Shown: positions 1-8,395, numbered from the stretch's first letter. The stretch is DNA of 64,000 nucleotides from Calditrichia bacterium (GCA_028284905.1 JANQQU010000085.1:124001-188000); one strand, 5' to 3'. Made by a program: numbers and translations. The notes: generated by a model from the letters alone, not told the origin.

Positions 1-1
1 T

Positions 2-1087
2 CTAGCAGGGCAGGATCTTACTTTTGAAGAATATGATCCACCCTCCACATTGGTTGTGCCGGGCACGGAAGTTACCCGGGCAAAATTCCCTTTCATTGAT
101 GTTCATAATCATCAGTTTGGCATGCCCACCCAGGATATTCAGGAATTGATTGTCGAGATGGATAAATTGAATATGGGCGTTATGGTTAACCTCAGTGGCC
201 GTGGTTTTCAGCGTATTCCGACGGCTGATGGTCAGTTCCGTTTCGGATTGAATGATGGCGATTATTTAAAACAAGCGGTGAGTAATGCCAATCAATCTGC
301 CCCGGGGCGATTTATCGTTTTTACCAATATTGATTTCTCCAACCTCGATCAAACGGGATGGCAGGAAGAAACCCTGCGGCAATTGGAGATCGATGTCAAA
401 AATGGGGCTAATGGATTGAAGGTTTACAAAAGTCTGGGGATGGATACCCGGGACAGCCAGGGCAATCGCATTGCCGTTGACGATCCGCGTATCGACCCGA
501 TTTGGGCAAAGTGCGGGGAGTTGGGGATTCCGGTGCTGATCCATTCGGCCGACCCGGCCCCTTTCTGGCAAGCGCATGACAAGGAAAACGAGCGCTGGCT
601 GGAGTTAAAGCTGCGCCCCCGCCGTAAGCGGGATACTGCCACGGATCCATCCTGGGAGCAAATTATGAAGGAGCAGCATAATGTGTTCCGGAAGCATCCG
701 GAAACGAACTTCATCAATGCGCATCTTGGCTGGATGGGAAACGATTTGGGCCGCCTCGGTAAGCTGATGGACGAGCTGCCGAATATGTATACCGAGATTG
801 GCGCCGTGCTGGCAGAATTGGGCCGTCAGCCACGGGCAGCGCGGAAGTGGTTCATTAAATATCAGGATCGGGTAATGTTCGGGAAGGATTCCTGGCGACC
901 GTTGGAATACCATGTCTATTTCCGGGTATTGGAAACCGAAGACGATTATTTCGACTATTACCGCCGTTATCATGCATTTTGGAAGATGTATGGATTAGGA
1001 TTGCCGGATGATGTGCTCAAGAAACTCTATTATAAAAATGCCTTGCGGGTAATTCCGAATATCGATGCATCACGATTTCCGGAATAG
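2..1087 (+). CDS. Amidohydrolase family protein (5' end outside window)
   Basis: The reading frame is open from the first bases of the window, so the gene starts upstream and only its C-terminal ~361 residues are seen; the TTG at 50 is not a convincing start. The frame carries the TIM-barrel metallo-hydrolase signatures of the amidohydrolase-2 (PF04909) group: 'FIDVHNHQ' for the first metal ligands, 'VLIHSADP' and 'FINAHLGWMG' for later histidines, and 'MFGKDSW' where the family has its catalytic Asp. The family hydrolyses or decarboxylates small cyclic or carboxylate substrates; the substrate cannot be read from sequence. The next gene lies 6 bp away on the other strand, so the two converge. 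Family assignment is firm, function is not. Confidence 0.85.
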   Translation, partial: LAGQDLTFEEYDPPSTLVVPGTEVTRAKFPFIDVHNHQFGMPTQDIQELIVEMDKLNMGVMVNLSGRGFQRIPTADGQFRFGLNDGDYLKQAVSNANQSAPGRFIVFTNIDFSNLDQTGWQEETLRQLEIDVKNGANGLKVYKSLGMDTRDSQGNRIAVDDPRIDPIWAKCGELGIPVLIHSADPAPFWQAHDKENERWLELKLRPRRKRDTATDPSWEQIMKEQHNVFRKHPETNFINAHLGWMGNDLGRLGKLMDELPNMYTEIGAVLAELGRQPRAARKWFIKYQDRVMFGKDSWRPLEYHVYFRVLETEDDYFDYYRRYHAFWKMYGLGLPDDVLKKLYYKNALRVIPNIDASRFPE

Positions 1088-1093
1088 GAGTAA

Positions 1094-1594
1094 CTACTTT
1101 TTTTCGTTCTCTAGTTTGCGAAGATATTTTGCGGCCTCGTCAATCTGAAATTCATTAAAAACTTTGATGCGATTATTGTCCAGGAGGGTAGCGGTAATTC
1201 CGCTGCCCTGACGTTTTTTACCACTAAAGGAACCATCGTAAATGAAACGCCATCCGCAGGAAGGGCTGTTTTCTTTCAGTATTGCAATGCGTATTCTGTT
1301 CCGGCGGGCGGTTCGCAGCGCAACCTTTGCCCCTTTTACAAATGGCGTCGTTAAATCTTCACCTTCCTTGGTAATAACCTTCGCATAATCCGCCAATACC
1401 GATGCACCATCCCCACCTTCAATTTCCGCCGGGGGACGTGGCACCGGCAAGCCGCCTTCTACTTCTGGACACACGGTTACCAGTCTGCCTTCTTCATACC
1501 ACTTTGCCAGTTTCGGGTGAATGAGCTCAATCTTTTTTGCATTGTAGCGAACAATTTCACCCAACAAGCATGCGCTTATCAGTATCTTCTCCAT
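1094..1594 (-). CDS. DUF523 family protein
   Basis: A 166-residue protein of the DUF523 (YbbK-like) family. The family's conserved cysteines are present in 'SACLLG' near the N-terminus, 'CPEVEGGLPVPR' around residue 42 and 'ENSPSCG' around residue 110; the Cys-rich pattern suggests a thiol or metal site, but no reaction is established for the family. It ends with a charged tail (LENEKK). It converges on the amidohydrolase and is divergent from the RNA methyltransferase at 1736, sharing a ~140-bp intergenic region. Identification is by these motifs; the function stays open. Confidence 0.85.
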   Translation of the reverse strand: MEKILISACLLGEIVRYNAKKIELIHPKLAKWYEEGRLVTVCPEVEGGLPVPRPPAEIEGGDGASVLADYAKVITKEGEDLTTPFVKGAKVALRTARRNRIRIAILKENSPSCGWRFIYDGSFSGKKRQGSGITATLLDNNRIKVFNEFQIDEAAKYLRKLENEKK

Positions 1595-1735
1595 ACAAGC
1601 GCTAACTTACAAAATTTTTGTCTGGGGAAAAGCACTTTTATCTTTAAATTACTGCGATTTATATCGAGCAATAACGGCGAATTAATCATTGAAAAAGTTG
1701 GAAACTAACATAGCCATTTTACCGGCGGGAAGAAT

Positions 1736-2881
1736 ATGAAGAAAATTATTGAGTCCATTTATGTCGTTTGTCCGCCAGGGCTGGAAAACATTGCTGCTCG
1801 GGAAATGGAGGAGGTCGGATTACTGGCTTCGGATGAAAAGCCGGTAATTATTCCGGGGAGCGGCGGTATTGAATTCTCCGGTGGCATACCGGCACTTGTT
1901 CAGGCAAATTATTCATTACGCAGTGCCACGCGAATTTTAGTACGAATGGGTAGTTTTATAGCAACCGGCTTTCCGGAGTTGAAACGAAAAGTTAAACGAT
2001 TACCCTGGCAGCAGTTTTTACAAAAAGATAGCCGGCTGGCACTGCGAGTGACCTGTAAAAAATCCCGCCTGTATCATTCCGGTGCAGTAGAAGAGCGGGT
2101 GCTGGCAGCCATTCGCTCTGCGACCGGGTATAAGCTGCCCGTCGTAAAGGATGATAGCGAGACCACTGCGCAGCTGATTGTTGTGCGTTTGCAGCGGGAT
2201 AAATGCACCATAAGCATTGATGCTTCCGGGGAAGCGCTATATCGCCGGGGATACCGCCAGGCAGTGGCGAAGGCGCCGCTGCGTGAGAATATCGCCGCAG
2301 CAATGTTACTAAGTAGCGGTTGGGATGGCGAAGCACCGTTGGTCGATCCTTTTTGCGGTTCCGGGACAATTCCCCTCGAAGCAGCTTTAATGAGCAGGGG
2401 AATAAATCCGGGCAGCCAGCGGCAATTTGCCTTTCAGAAATGGCCAATGTTTGATATGAAGCAGTGGGAGATGTTTCAGGAAAAATTCACCGGGCAACCG
2501 CTGGACAAACAGCCGATTATTATTGCTGCAGACCGCGACGCCGGGGCTATTGATGCGTGTAAGGCTAATGCCGAACGCGCTGCTGTGCTGGAAAATCTCA
2601 CTGTAATCAATCAAAGCTTTTCGGCGATCATACCCCCGGAAAATGGACCGGGTTGGATTGTGTCCAATTTGCCCTACGGGGTTCGTGTTAGCAAAAACAA
2701 AGATTTGCGTAACCTCTATACAAAAATGGGCACAGTGTTTCGGGAAAAATTTTCCGGATGGCGGTTTACGCTATTGGTAAATGATCTGCAGTTGTTCGGG
2801 CATTCACGTTTGAAACATGCGAAACCGGTTGGTTTTTCAAATGGCGGGGTGCGGGTTTTTTTGGTACGGGGGAAAATTTAA
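1736..2881 (+). CDS. THUMP-domain class I RNA methyltransferase (RlmL/YpsC-like)
   Basis: A 381-residue S-adenosylmethionine-dependent methyltransferase. The N-terminal ~160 residues fit a ferredoxin-like plus THUMP RNA-binding module ('VVCPPGLENIAAREMEEVG', then 'LALRVTCKKSRLYHSGAVEERV'). The Rossmann domain has motif I 'DPFCGSGT' at about residue 204 and the N2-guanine/N6-adenine type catalytic motif 'SNLPYG' at about residue 311. Known members methylate a guanine of 23S rRNA (G2445 for RlmL N-terminal half, and YpsC homologues). It lacks the second methyltransferase (RlmK) domain of the E. coli fusion, as usual outside gammaproteobacteria. The target base is inferred, not shown. Confidence 0.88.
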   Translation: MKKIIESIYVVCPPGLENIAAREMEEVGLLASDEKPVIIPGSGGIEFSGGIPALVQANYSLRSATRILVRMGSFIATGFPELKRKVKRLPWQQFLQKDSRLALRVTCKKSRLYHSGAVEERVLAAIRSATGYKLPVVKDDSETTAQLIVVRLQRDKCTISIDASGEALYRRGYRQAVAKAPLRENIAAAMLLSSGWDGEAPLVDPFCGSGTIPLEAALMSRGINPGSQRQFAFQKWPMFDMKQWEMFQEKFTGQPLDKQPIIIAADRDAGAIDACKANAERAAVLENLTVINQSFSAIIPPENGPGWIVSNLPYGVRVSKNKDLRNLYTKMGTVFREKFSGWRFTLLVNDLQLFGHSRLKHAKPVGFSNGGVRVFLVRGKI

Positions 2882-2892
2882 TCCCACCACCA

Positions 2893-3633
2893 TCATTCAT
2901 CCACAACCCCGGGCAAAACCGCAAAACGCCCCAATTTGATGGCAGTGTTCTCATCCTCTATCACCCAATAATAAACTCCCGGTGACAATGCATCCCGAAA
3001 AATATATTCCTTTCCGTTCAAAGGCGTGGATGTTACCGGTTGCAGCTGGTTGTTCATTACAGTGAACGTCAGCGGGCGTTCATCCGGGTTGTTTTCCCAG
3101 CGAAAGACCAATTGATCCCGCATGATCGTCAGGCGGTCCGGACTCTCGATTTTTAACGCACCAGTGGCAGTGCTGCGTCGGGCATTGTCCATGCGCGCTT
3201 CAAATGCAGGAGATAGCTGGAAGGCGGCACCGTGAGTGTCGGCATAGGCAACAAAAGGATCGTCTGGAGTTGGAGTGGTCGAGAACTGCCAATTATATAG
3301 CAATAATGCCAATAGCACGGCTGCAGCAGCATAAATCCATAAGTGTTGTCGGGGACGGCGAGCCGGCATTCTGGTAATATTTCCGGCGCTATCCGCTGCT
3401 TCGTTGCCTGGTTGGTAATTCGGCACTAGTTTTTTGCCATGCTGCTTGATATGCTGGATAATCTTTTCCCGCCGCTGCATCTGCTGGAAACAGATATCAC
3501 AATCAAAGTAATGGCTTTCGACACTTTCCATTGCATCAGCATCAAGATTGCCGAGCAAATAATCATCAATCATTTGATTGCTGGGATTGTCACATTTTGC
3601 GCCGCTGGATTTTTTTGAAGAATGTTCTGCCAT
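2893..3633 (-). CDS. Membrane-anchored zinc-finger anti-sigma factor
   Basis: A 246-residue protein with a cytoplasmic zinc-binding anti-sigma (zf-HC2) module at residues ~15-50 ('HYFDCDICFQQM', the His-x3-Cys-x2-Cys pattern), a single transmembrane helix around residues 97-115 ('LWIYAAAAVLLALLLYNW') and a C-terminal extracytoplasmic part that looks like an Ig/fibronectin-type beta domain ('FRWENNPDERPLTFTV ... LSPGVYYWVIED'). It lies 96 bp downstream of the ECF sigma factor at 3730-4293 in the same direction, the classic sigma/anti-sigma arrangement. Expected role: to hold the sigma factor at the membrane until an envelope signal arrives. The signal is unknown. Confidence 0.8.
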   Translation of the reverse strand: MAEHSSKKSSGAKCDNPSNQMIDDYLLGNLDADAMESVESHYFDCDICFQQMQRREKIIQHIKQHGKKLVPNYQPGNEAADSAGNITRMPARRPRQHLWIYAAAAVLLALLLYNWQFSTTPTPDDPFVAYADTHGAAFQLSPAFEARMDNARRSTATGALKIESPDRLTIMRDQLVFRWENNPDERPLTFTVMNNQLQPVTSTPLNGKEYIFRDALSPGVYYWVIEDENTAIKLGRFAVLPGVVDE

Positions 3634-3729
3634 AAATCGTCTTGTTTTTTAGCCGCAAATTCTGCCGGCGAAATTCGATGCCTTCACTATCATATATACA
3701 TTGCTATTAATTGATAATATTCAGAAAAA

Positions 3730-4293
3730 TTATTCTATTTTTTCCAATTCGACTTCCAATAACTCCAGGGCGTAATGGATCCTGCTGTAAACCTGGGTCG
3801 CACTTAATCCCAACTGATCGGCAATTTCCGGGATTGAATAGTTCTCATAATAACGGAGCATCAGCACTTGCTGATATTTTAATGCAAGATTTTTAATGGA
3901 GCGACTGAGCACTTCCGCCGTCTCGTTATCTTCCAGGGACAAATCTTCATAAATCTGATGGGTTTCATCAATTTCGGATGTTTGCCGCTTAATAACTTCA
4001 GTCGGGCGGAGGTAATTGCGAATCCTGTTGCGCGCGATCCCGAAAGCATAATTTCCCAATGAGCCTTTTTCCGGATCGAACATTCCCTTCCGAAGATTGA
4101 TCAAGAGGGAGGCGATAATGTCGCTGATAAGATCCGCTTCAGCATCCGGATCGGCCTGAATGCGATGACGCACCATCATGCGAATCTTATCGTATAATTT
4201 AAAATGTTCGAATAAAAGCTGCTCCGCCTCACTATCCCCGGAGGCAATCCGCTTTAACAAAGCACTTTCATCCAATTCAGGCCGTTCCGTCAT
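3730..4293 (-). CDS. ECF-type RNA polymerase sigma factor
   Basis: A 187-residue sigma-70 family protein of ECF architecture. Region 2 covers residues ~10-85 ('GDSEAEQLLFEHFKLYDKI', 'ISDIIASLLINLRKG', 'LGNYAFGIARNRIRNYLR'), and region 4 with its helix-turn-helix lies at ~130-185 ('LMLRYYENYSIPEIADQLGL' then 'SATQVYSRIHYALELL'). A linker of about 35 acidic residues separates them. It is followed by the anti-sigma gene on the same strand. The 260 bp between this gene and the divergent sigma-54 activator at 4554 are AT-rich and probably hold both promoters; no clear -35/-10 pair was assigned. Confidence 0.9.
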   Translation of the reverse strand: MTERPELDESALLKRIASGDSEAEQLLFEHFKLYDKIRMMVRHRIQADPDAEADLISDIIASLLINLRKGMFDPEKGSLGNYAFGIARNRIRNYLRPTEVIKRQTSEIDETHQIYEDLSLEDNETAEVLSRSIKNLALKYQQVLMLRYYENYSIPEIADQLGLSATQVYSRIHYALELLEVELEKIE

Positions 4294-4553
4294 ATCCTGC
4301 GCAGCTCAGTTGATTAAATATTAGTTCAATGGATATTTCAATAAAGTGAAGTTTTTTTCTAAAAAAAAGCCTCAAACGCCAATAAACTTAAAAGTATATG
4401 GTCGAGGGATTATAGTCAAATTTTTTCTAATCGTCAATACCTGTTGGGCGTTATGGAATGCAGAAAAGCCTTTGACGGTGATCGCAGAGGGAATTTTATG
4501 CTGGAAAATAAATGTGATGATATCGATTAATAGTTGCAAAATGGGGGAAATTT

Positions 4554-5912
4554 ATGACTGATGTTACTATTGCCTGGTTGGGAGGTTTTTCCAATCACCG
4601 GAAATGTCCGCTGGAGGATTTACGAAAGCTTTTTCGAATGAAAGTTTTTCAGGAGACGGATGCATTATCGCGGACGGAAAACCTTGAAAAATACCCAGTC
4701 GTGTTAATTAGTGAGGAATTTGCCGGGAAGCAAATGCAGGCGATTGTAAAACAGATCAAGCGCGCTTTACCACAAATCGTTGTTGTTGTCGTCGCATCCA
4801 GGGAGGTTCGGGCGATCGATCGCCTGTCCGGATGTTATTATTTGTCGTTACCAGCTGAAAGCAAGCAAACGAATATCTTTCTGATGCAATTCCTTCAGTT
4901 AATGATGGGCTGCTATCATCCGCTTCGCAAAACAGCCAATGCGCCGGATGCCCCGGTGATTGCCGAGAGTGCCGTCTTTAAAAGCACCCTGGCTTATGTT
5001 CGAAAAATTGCCGCGTTCGATGAAAATGTCCTTATCACCGGAGAAACCGGCACTGGCAAGGATATGCTTGCCAGGTATCTCCATCGGCATAGCTTTCGTG
5101 CTGCCCACCCTTGTCAAATTGTGAACTGCGCCGCGATCTCACCGGAGTTATTCGAATCGGAATTCTTTGGTCATACCAAGGGGGCATTTACCGGTGCGGC
5201 CCGCGAGAAAGTCGGGCATTTTGTGATTGCGAACCAGGGCACTTTAGTGTTGGATGAGATCACCGAAATGGATCGTCGTTTTCAGGTAAAATTGTTGCGA
5301 GCGATAGAAAACCAGGAGGTTTATCCGGTGGGCAGCCAGCAGGTCGTTCGCCTGAATCTGCGAATTGTTGCACTAAGCAATCGCAATCTCCCGGAAATGA
5401 TCCGCCTGGGGAAATTCCGCGCAGATCTTTTTTATCGCTTGAATAAATATAACATCCCGGTACCAGCTTTGAGTGAACGCGAGGGTGATATTCAGCCATT
5501 GGTAGAGTATTTTCTGGAGAATAGCTGGTATGCACTGTTGAAGAACTGGCGGGAAAATGTCGATCCGGAAATATATAGTTATTTGCAAAAACTGCGTTTA
5601 TCCGGGAATGTGCGGGATTTACAAAATCTGGTTCTGAAAGTGCTCTCATATAAGACGCCGGCGGATATTTGCCTGACCCGGGAAGATTTCGAACGAATCG
5701 TCATTAAGGATGGTTATCAATTTAAAACTGCTGCTGCCGGGGAGGATTTGATCGCATATTTACAGCGGATGGAATATCGGAAGATTATTACCGCTCTGGA
5801 TGAAAATGATCAGAACATCACCCGTGCTGCCCGTCAGCTGGGCGTTTCCCGGCAAAATCTGCAATACCGGCTACGACGACTGCGGCGTAATGATCTGCAA
5901 AAAGGAGCATGA
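4554..5912 (+). CDS. Sigma-54-dependent transcriptional activator with degenerate receiver
   Basis: A 452-residue bacterial enhancer-binding protein. Residues ~1-120 resemble a receiver domain in size and strand/helix alternation, but the place of the phospho-acceptor Asp reads 'YPVVLISEEF', so phosphorylation there is unlikely. The AAA+ domain (~135-370) has Walker A 'GETGTGKD' near residue 163, the sigma-54 contact loop 'GAFTGA' near 211-216 and Walker B 'GTLVLDEITEM'. A Fis-type helix-turn-helix closes the protein ('NITRAARQLGVSRQNLQYRL'). It is followed after 3 bp by the secretion/pilus ATPase, strongly suggesting one transcript and a role in controlling pilus or secretion genes. How the protein is switched on is unclear given the missing phosphosite. 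Confidence 0.92.
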   Translation: MTDVTIAWLGGFSNHRKCPLEDLRKLFRMKVFQETDALSRTENLEKYPVVLISEEFAGKQMQAIVKQIKRALPQIVVVVVASREVRAIDRLSGCYYLSLPAESKQTNIFLMQFLQLMMGCYHPLRKTANAPDAPVIAESAVFKSTLAYVRKIAAFDENVLITGETGTGKDMLARYLHRHSFRAAHPCQIVNCAAISPELFESEFFGHTKGAFTGAAREKVGHFVIANQGTLVLDEITEMDRRFQVKLLRAIENQEVYPVGSQQVVRLNLRIVALSNRNLPEMIRLGKFRADLFYRLNKYNIPVPALSEREGDIQPLVEYFLENSWYALLKNWRENVDPEIYSYLQKLRLSGNVRDLQNLVLKVLSYKTPADICLTREDFERIVIKDGYQFKTAAAGEDLIAYLQRMEYRKIITALDENDQNITRAARQLGVSRQNLQYRLRRLRRNDLQKGA

Positions 5913-5915
5913 TGA

Positions 5916-7385
5916 ATGGCCGCTAATCTGGCATCTCTCCCGGGAAAATATTTGCTGGAACATCAGATTTATCCGCTGATTGAAGATGCGGAAAATGCAC
6001 GCTTTGCCGCTGCGGAAAATTTACCAGCGCCACTGATCCATGAGCTGCAATTTTTGCTCGCCAAAAAAGTTGAAGTGGAGATTTGGCCGAAGGAGAAATT
6101 GAGCGAAGCCTTGTTAAAGTTCGCGCCAGATTCACAAGCGGCGGCGAGCAACGGAATTGGTGATCAGTTTGAGCATGTCGATAAGTCGATCGTAAATCAG
6201 ATCGAATCTGCCCATTTAGTAAATGAAGATCAGGTAGTCATTCAGCTAGTCAATACACTCATCAGCGAAGCGATTCGCCGGAAAGCCAGCGATATTCATC
6301 TGGAAAGCTATGAAGACGATTTCCGGATTCGCTTACGCATCGATGGGAAATTACAGATCTATCCGGCACCGGAAAAACGTTTGAAAAATGCGGTCATTTC
6401 CCGCCTGAAAATAATGGCCGATATGGACATCGCGGAGAAACGCCGGCCCCAGGACGGGCGGATCCGGATGAAATCTTCGGATCGCTTTACTGATATTCGA
6501 GCATCAACATTGCCAACCGATTTTGGTGAGAAAATGGTGCTGCGTATTCTCGATAAATCTGCCCTGAATCTTTCTTTGGAGAATTTGGGCATGCCGGATG
6601 ATATTCTTGAAAAATATCGCCAGGTGTTGTCTGCGCCGTATGGAATGGTGTTGGTTACCGGTCCGACCGGCAGCGGGAAAACGACGACGCTGTATGCCGG
6701 GCTCAATTATATTAATCGTCCGGACATCAATATTCTTACCATAGAAGATCCCATCGAGTATAATCTTGGCGGGATTAATCAAACTATGGTTAAGCCATCT
6801 ATTGGATTAACATTCGCTGCAATTTTACGCACCGCGCTGCGCCAGGACCCTAACACGATTATGTTAGGGGAAATCCGCGATAGCGAAACCGCTGAGATTG
6901 CCATACGAGCCTCGCTGACCGGGCATTTGCTCCTCAGTACACTGCACACCAATGATGCCATTAGCACCATTACCCGCCTCATTGATATGAAAATCCCACC
7001 TTTTTTGCTGGCCGGCGCATTAAAGCTGATTCTTTCCCAACGCCTGGTTCGGAAAATCTGCCCGGATTGTAAAACCCCTGAGAAGATTAGTGGGGAAATG
7101 ATTCGACGAGGCCGACTTCCCAGGTCGCTTGCCCGGGAAACTTTCTATAAAGGGGCCGGTTGTGAAAACTGCAATTTTAGCGGATACCGGGGGAGAGAAG
7201 CGGTAGTTGAAGCGTTAGTGATAGACGAAACCTTTAGCGAAAATATACTGAGTGGGAGCAGCCCCGGAAAGTTACGGGCGATAGCAAAAGAAAAAGGAAT
7301 ACGCTCGCTTTTTGATGCAGCATTGGATAAAGCCCGGCAGGGCATTACAAGCATTTCAGAGGTGCTCTTTGAAACCGGTTTTTAA
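5916..7385 (+). CDS. GspE/PulE/PilB-family secretion or type IV pilus assembly ATPase
   Basis: A 489-residue hexameric ATPase of type II secretion or type IV pili. After a short, diverged N-terminal domain (~110 residues) come the PAS-like/N2 region ('RKASDIHLESYEDDFRIRLR'), Walker A 'GPTGSGKTT' near residue 249, the Asp box 'ILTIEDPIEY', Walker B 'NTIMLGEIRDSETAEIA', and the His box 'TGHLLLSTLHTNDA'. The C-terminal zinc site is complete: 'CPDC' near 382 and 'CENC' near 416. The ATG at 5916 has an AAAGGAG ribosome site about 9 bp upstream, inside the end of the sigma-54 activator gene. No pilin, GspF/PilC or secretin gene is nearby, so which machine it powers is unknown. Confidence 0.92.
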   Translation: MAANLASLPGKYLLEHQIYPLIEDAENARFAAAENLPAPLIHELQFLLAKKVEVEIWPKEKLSEALLKFAPDSQAAASNGIGDQFEHVDKSIVNQIESAHLVNEDQVVIQLVNTLISEAIRRKASDIHLESYEDDFRIRLRIDGKLQIYPAPEKRLKNAVISRLKIMADMDIAEKRRPQDGRIRMKSSDRFTDIRASTLPTDFGEKMVLRILDKSALNLSLENLGMPDDILEKYRQVLSAPYGMVLVTGPTGSGKTTTLYAGLNYINRPDINILTIEDPIEYNLGGINQTMVKPSIGLTFAAILRTALRQDPNTIMLGEIRDSETAEIAIRASLTGHLLLSTLHTNDAISTITRLIDMKIPPFLLAGALKLILSQRLVRKICPDCKTPEKISGEMIRRGRLPRSLARETFYKGAGCENCNFSGYRGREAVVEALVIDETFSENILSGSSPGKLRAIAKEKGIRSLFDAALDKARQGITSISEVLFETGF

Positions 7386-7553
7386 CCGAGAAGAAATTTA
7401 CTGCTTATAAATAAACAGGGGTTTTTTAAATTCATTTCTTTTAGCAGAGTTTTTGCCTGGACTACAAATACGTAACCCCAAAAAAACAATTGCTTTTTGT
7501 TGATGCACAATCGAAATTGGTGATTTAACTAATCCCGAATTTAAAGGTAGATA

Positions 7554-7745
7554 ATGACTCAGGTAAATATCCACGAAGCGAAAACACGTCTTTCAAAGCT
7601 AATAGAATTGGTTCTTAATGGAGAAGAGATAATTATCGCTAAAAGAAATAAACCAGTTGCGAAACTCGTATCCATTAATTCGCTGGAACCGAAAAGAAAA
7701 ATTGGATCAGCAAAAGGTCAAATAACAATTGGTAAAGACTTTTGA
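7554..7745 (+). CDS. Phd/YefM-family antitoxin
   Basis: A 63-residue protein with the whole Phd/YefM (prevent-host-death) fold signature: 'VNIHEAKTRLSKLIELVLNG' followed by 'EEIIIAKRNKPVAKLV'. These antitoxins bind their own promoter and neutralise a partner toxin, here expected to be a PIN RNase. An AAAGG site lies about 7 bp before the ATG. Its toxin partner downstream is only a fragment, so this looks like an orphan antitoxin. The ~170 bp upstream of it are AT-rich and would hold its promoter/operator; no inverted repeat stood out there. Confidence 0.85.
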   Translation: MTQVNIHEAKTRLSKLIELVLNGEEIIIAKRNKPVAKLVSINSLEPKRKIGSAKGQITIGKDF

Positions 7746-7885
7746 TAAATCTGTTGGAAGTTTATTCCATTGAAACAATGCCATTTCATCATAAAGATCC
7801 TTTTGACAGGTTAATCATCGCGCAGAGTATCAGCAGGAATTATCCGATACTTAGCGCGGATGTGGCATTTGCGGTTTATTGGGTG
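7742..7885 (+). pseudogene. PIN-domain (VapC-like) toxin remnant
   Basis: The frame starting at the TTG overlapping the antitoxin stop encodes only a toxin start ('INLLEVYSIETM') joined directly to the C-terminal signature of short PIN toxins ('PFHHKDPFDRLIIAQS' and 'NYPILSADVAFAVYWV'). A typical VapC of this type has about 130 residues, with about 70 residues and the first catalytic acidic residues between these parts; those are missing here. Right after 'AFAVYWV' the sequence enters the 28-bp palindrome of the mobile element, so the last residues are lost too. The frame stays open to 7990, but that part is element DNA. The product is very unlikely to be an active RNase. Confidence 0.75.
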
Positions 7886-8249
7886 GTAGAGAAAATTCAT
7901 GAATTTTCTCTACGGAACCACCATCACCATCATTCAACCGAACAATCCGTTTCGATATCCCATTATCAAAATCGTAATCCCCTAAAATAATAACGAAATG
8001 AATATGATCCGGCATAACCACCCAGATATCCATAATTACTCGTGGATGATATTCCGGAATTTTAATCAGATGATAGGCGACAATATGCCCTTCATTGGAG
8101 AATCTCACTTTCCCTTTGATAACCTGACCTAATATCCTTTTACGTTGATGTACACAAACGGTTAGAAAATAGGCGCCCGGCGATGAATAATCCCAGGTCT
8201 GCAGACGATTCGGTTCAATCCGATATTTATTTCGAAATTTATCGGCCAT
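7851..8249 (-). CDS. REP-associated tyrosine transposase (Y1/HUH), C-terminally truncated
   Basis: A 132-residue frame with the N-terminal features of IS200-like RAYT transposases: 'WDYSSPGAYFLTVCVHQRKR' and the metal-binding HUH motif in 'VVMPDHIHFVI' near residues 90-100. Full-length relatives run to 165-200 residues and carry the nucleophilic Tyr on a helix after the HUH motif. Here the frame passes from 'DFDNGISKRIVRLNDGDGG' into the palindrome ('VEKIHEFSL') and then into antisense PIN DNA, so the catalytic Tyr is absent. An AGGGGA ribosome site precedes the ATG by 5-6 bp. It is probably inactive, and the element would need a full-length transposase elsewhere in the genome to move. Confidence 0.75.
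   Translation of the reverse strand: MADKFRNKYRIEPNRLQTWDYSSPGAYFLTVCVHQRKRILGQVIKGKVRFSNEGHIVAYHLIKIPEYHPRVIMDIWVVMPDHIHFVIILGDYDFDNGISKRIVRLNDGDGGSVEKIHEFSLPPNKPQMPHPR
7886..7913. repeat. Perfect 28-bp palindrome (REP-like element end)
   Basis: The half-site GTAGAGAAAATTCA is followed directly by its exact reverse complement, giving a perfect palindrome that can form a 14-bp hairpin. It is shared with 8368-8395 and lies in the 3' part of the truncated transposase gene, encoding VEKIHEFSL on both strands. Confidence 0.9.
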
Positions 8250-8367
8250 TTTATTCCCCTGAAATGGTATATAGGTTTTAATAATCCATTACCGGTTTTC
8301 TGCCCTTTTCAGAAATTTATGTTGTCAATATCGCATTTATCATTTTTTACCGACGCGATGATTCACC

Positions 8368-8395
8368 GTAGAGAAAAATCATGAATTTTCTCTAC
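8368..8395. repeat. 28-bp palindrome, second copy with one change
   Basis: Identical to the palindrome at 7886 except for one base in the left arm (GTAGAGAAAAATCA instead of GTAGAGAAAATTCA); the right arm is unchanged. It lies 118 bp upstream of the transposase start and about 120 bp before the next gene. Confidence 0.9.

Larger units (their letters stand above)
7886..8395. mobile_element. REP/RAYT-type element bounded by two palindromes
   Basis: A ~510-bp unit delimited by near-identical 28-bp palindromes at 7886-7913 and 8368-8395 and carrying a truncated REP-associated tyrosine transposase gene on the minus strand. The left palindrome sits exactly where the PIN remnant loses its family similarity, which marks the insertion point. 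No target-site duplication was seen, as expected for HUH (Y1) transposition of single-stranded DNA. The boundaries are inferred from the palindromes. Confidence 0.65.

Noticed and set aside
4440-4470. Possible sigma-54 promoter (GG...GC) before the activator
   Set aside because: The GG and GC dinucleotides are not at the required 10-bp spacing.
4346-4561. 71-codon frame upstream of the sigma-54 activator
   Set aside because: Low-complexity AT-rich leader, no Shine-Dalgarno site, no family resemblance, and it overlaps the true start region of the activator.
7886-7990. Continuation of the PIN frame with a His run (NHHHHHS)
   Set aside because: This part is element DNA, antisense to the transposase and partly palindrome; the His run comes from a CAT/CAC-rich stretch and is not a gene feature.
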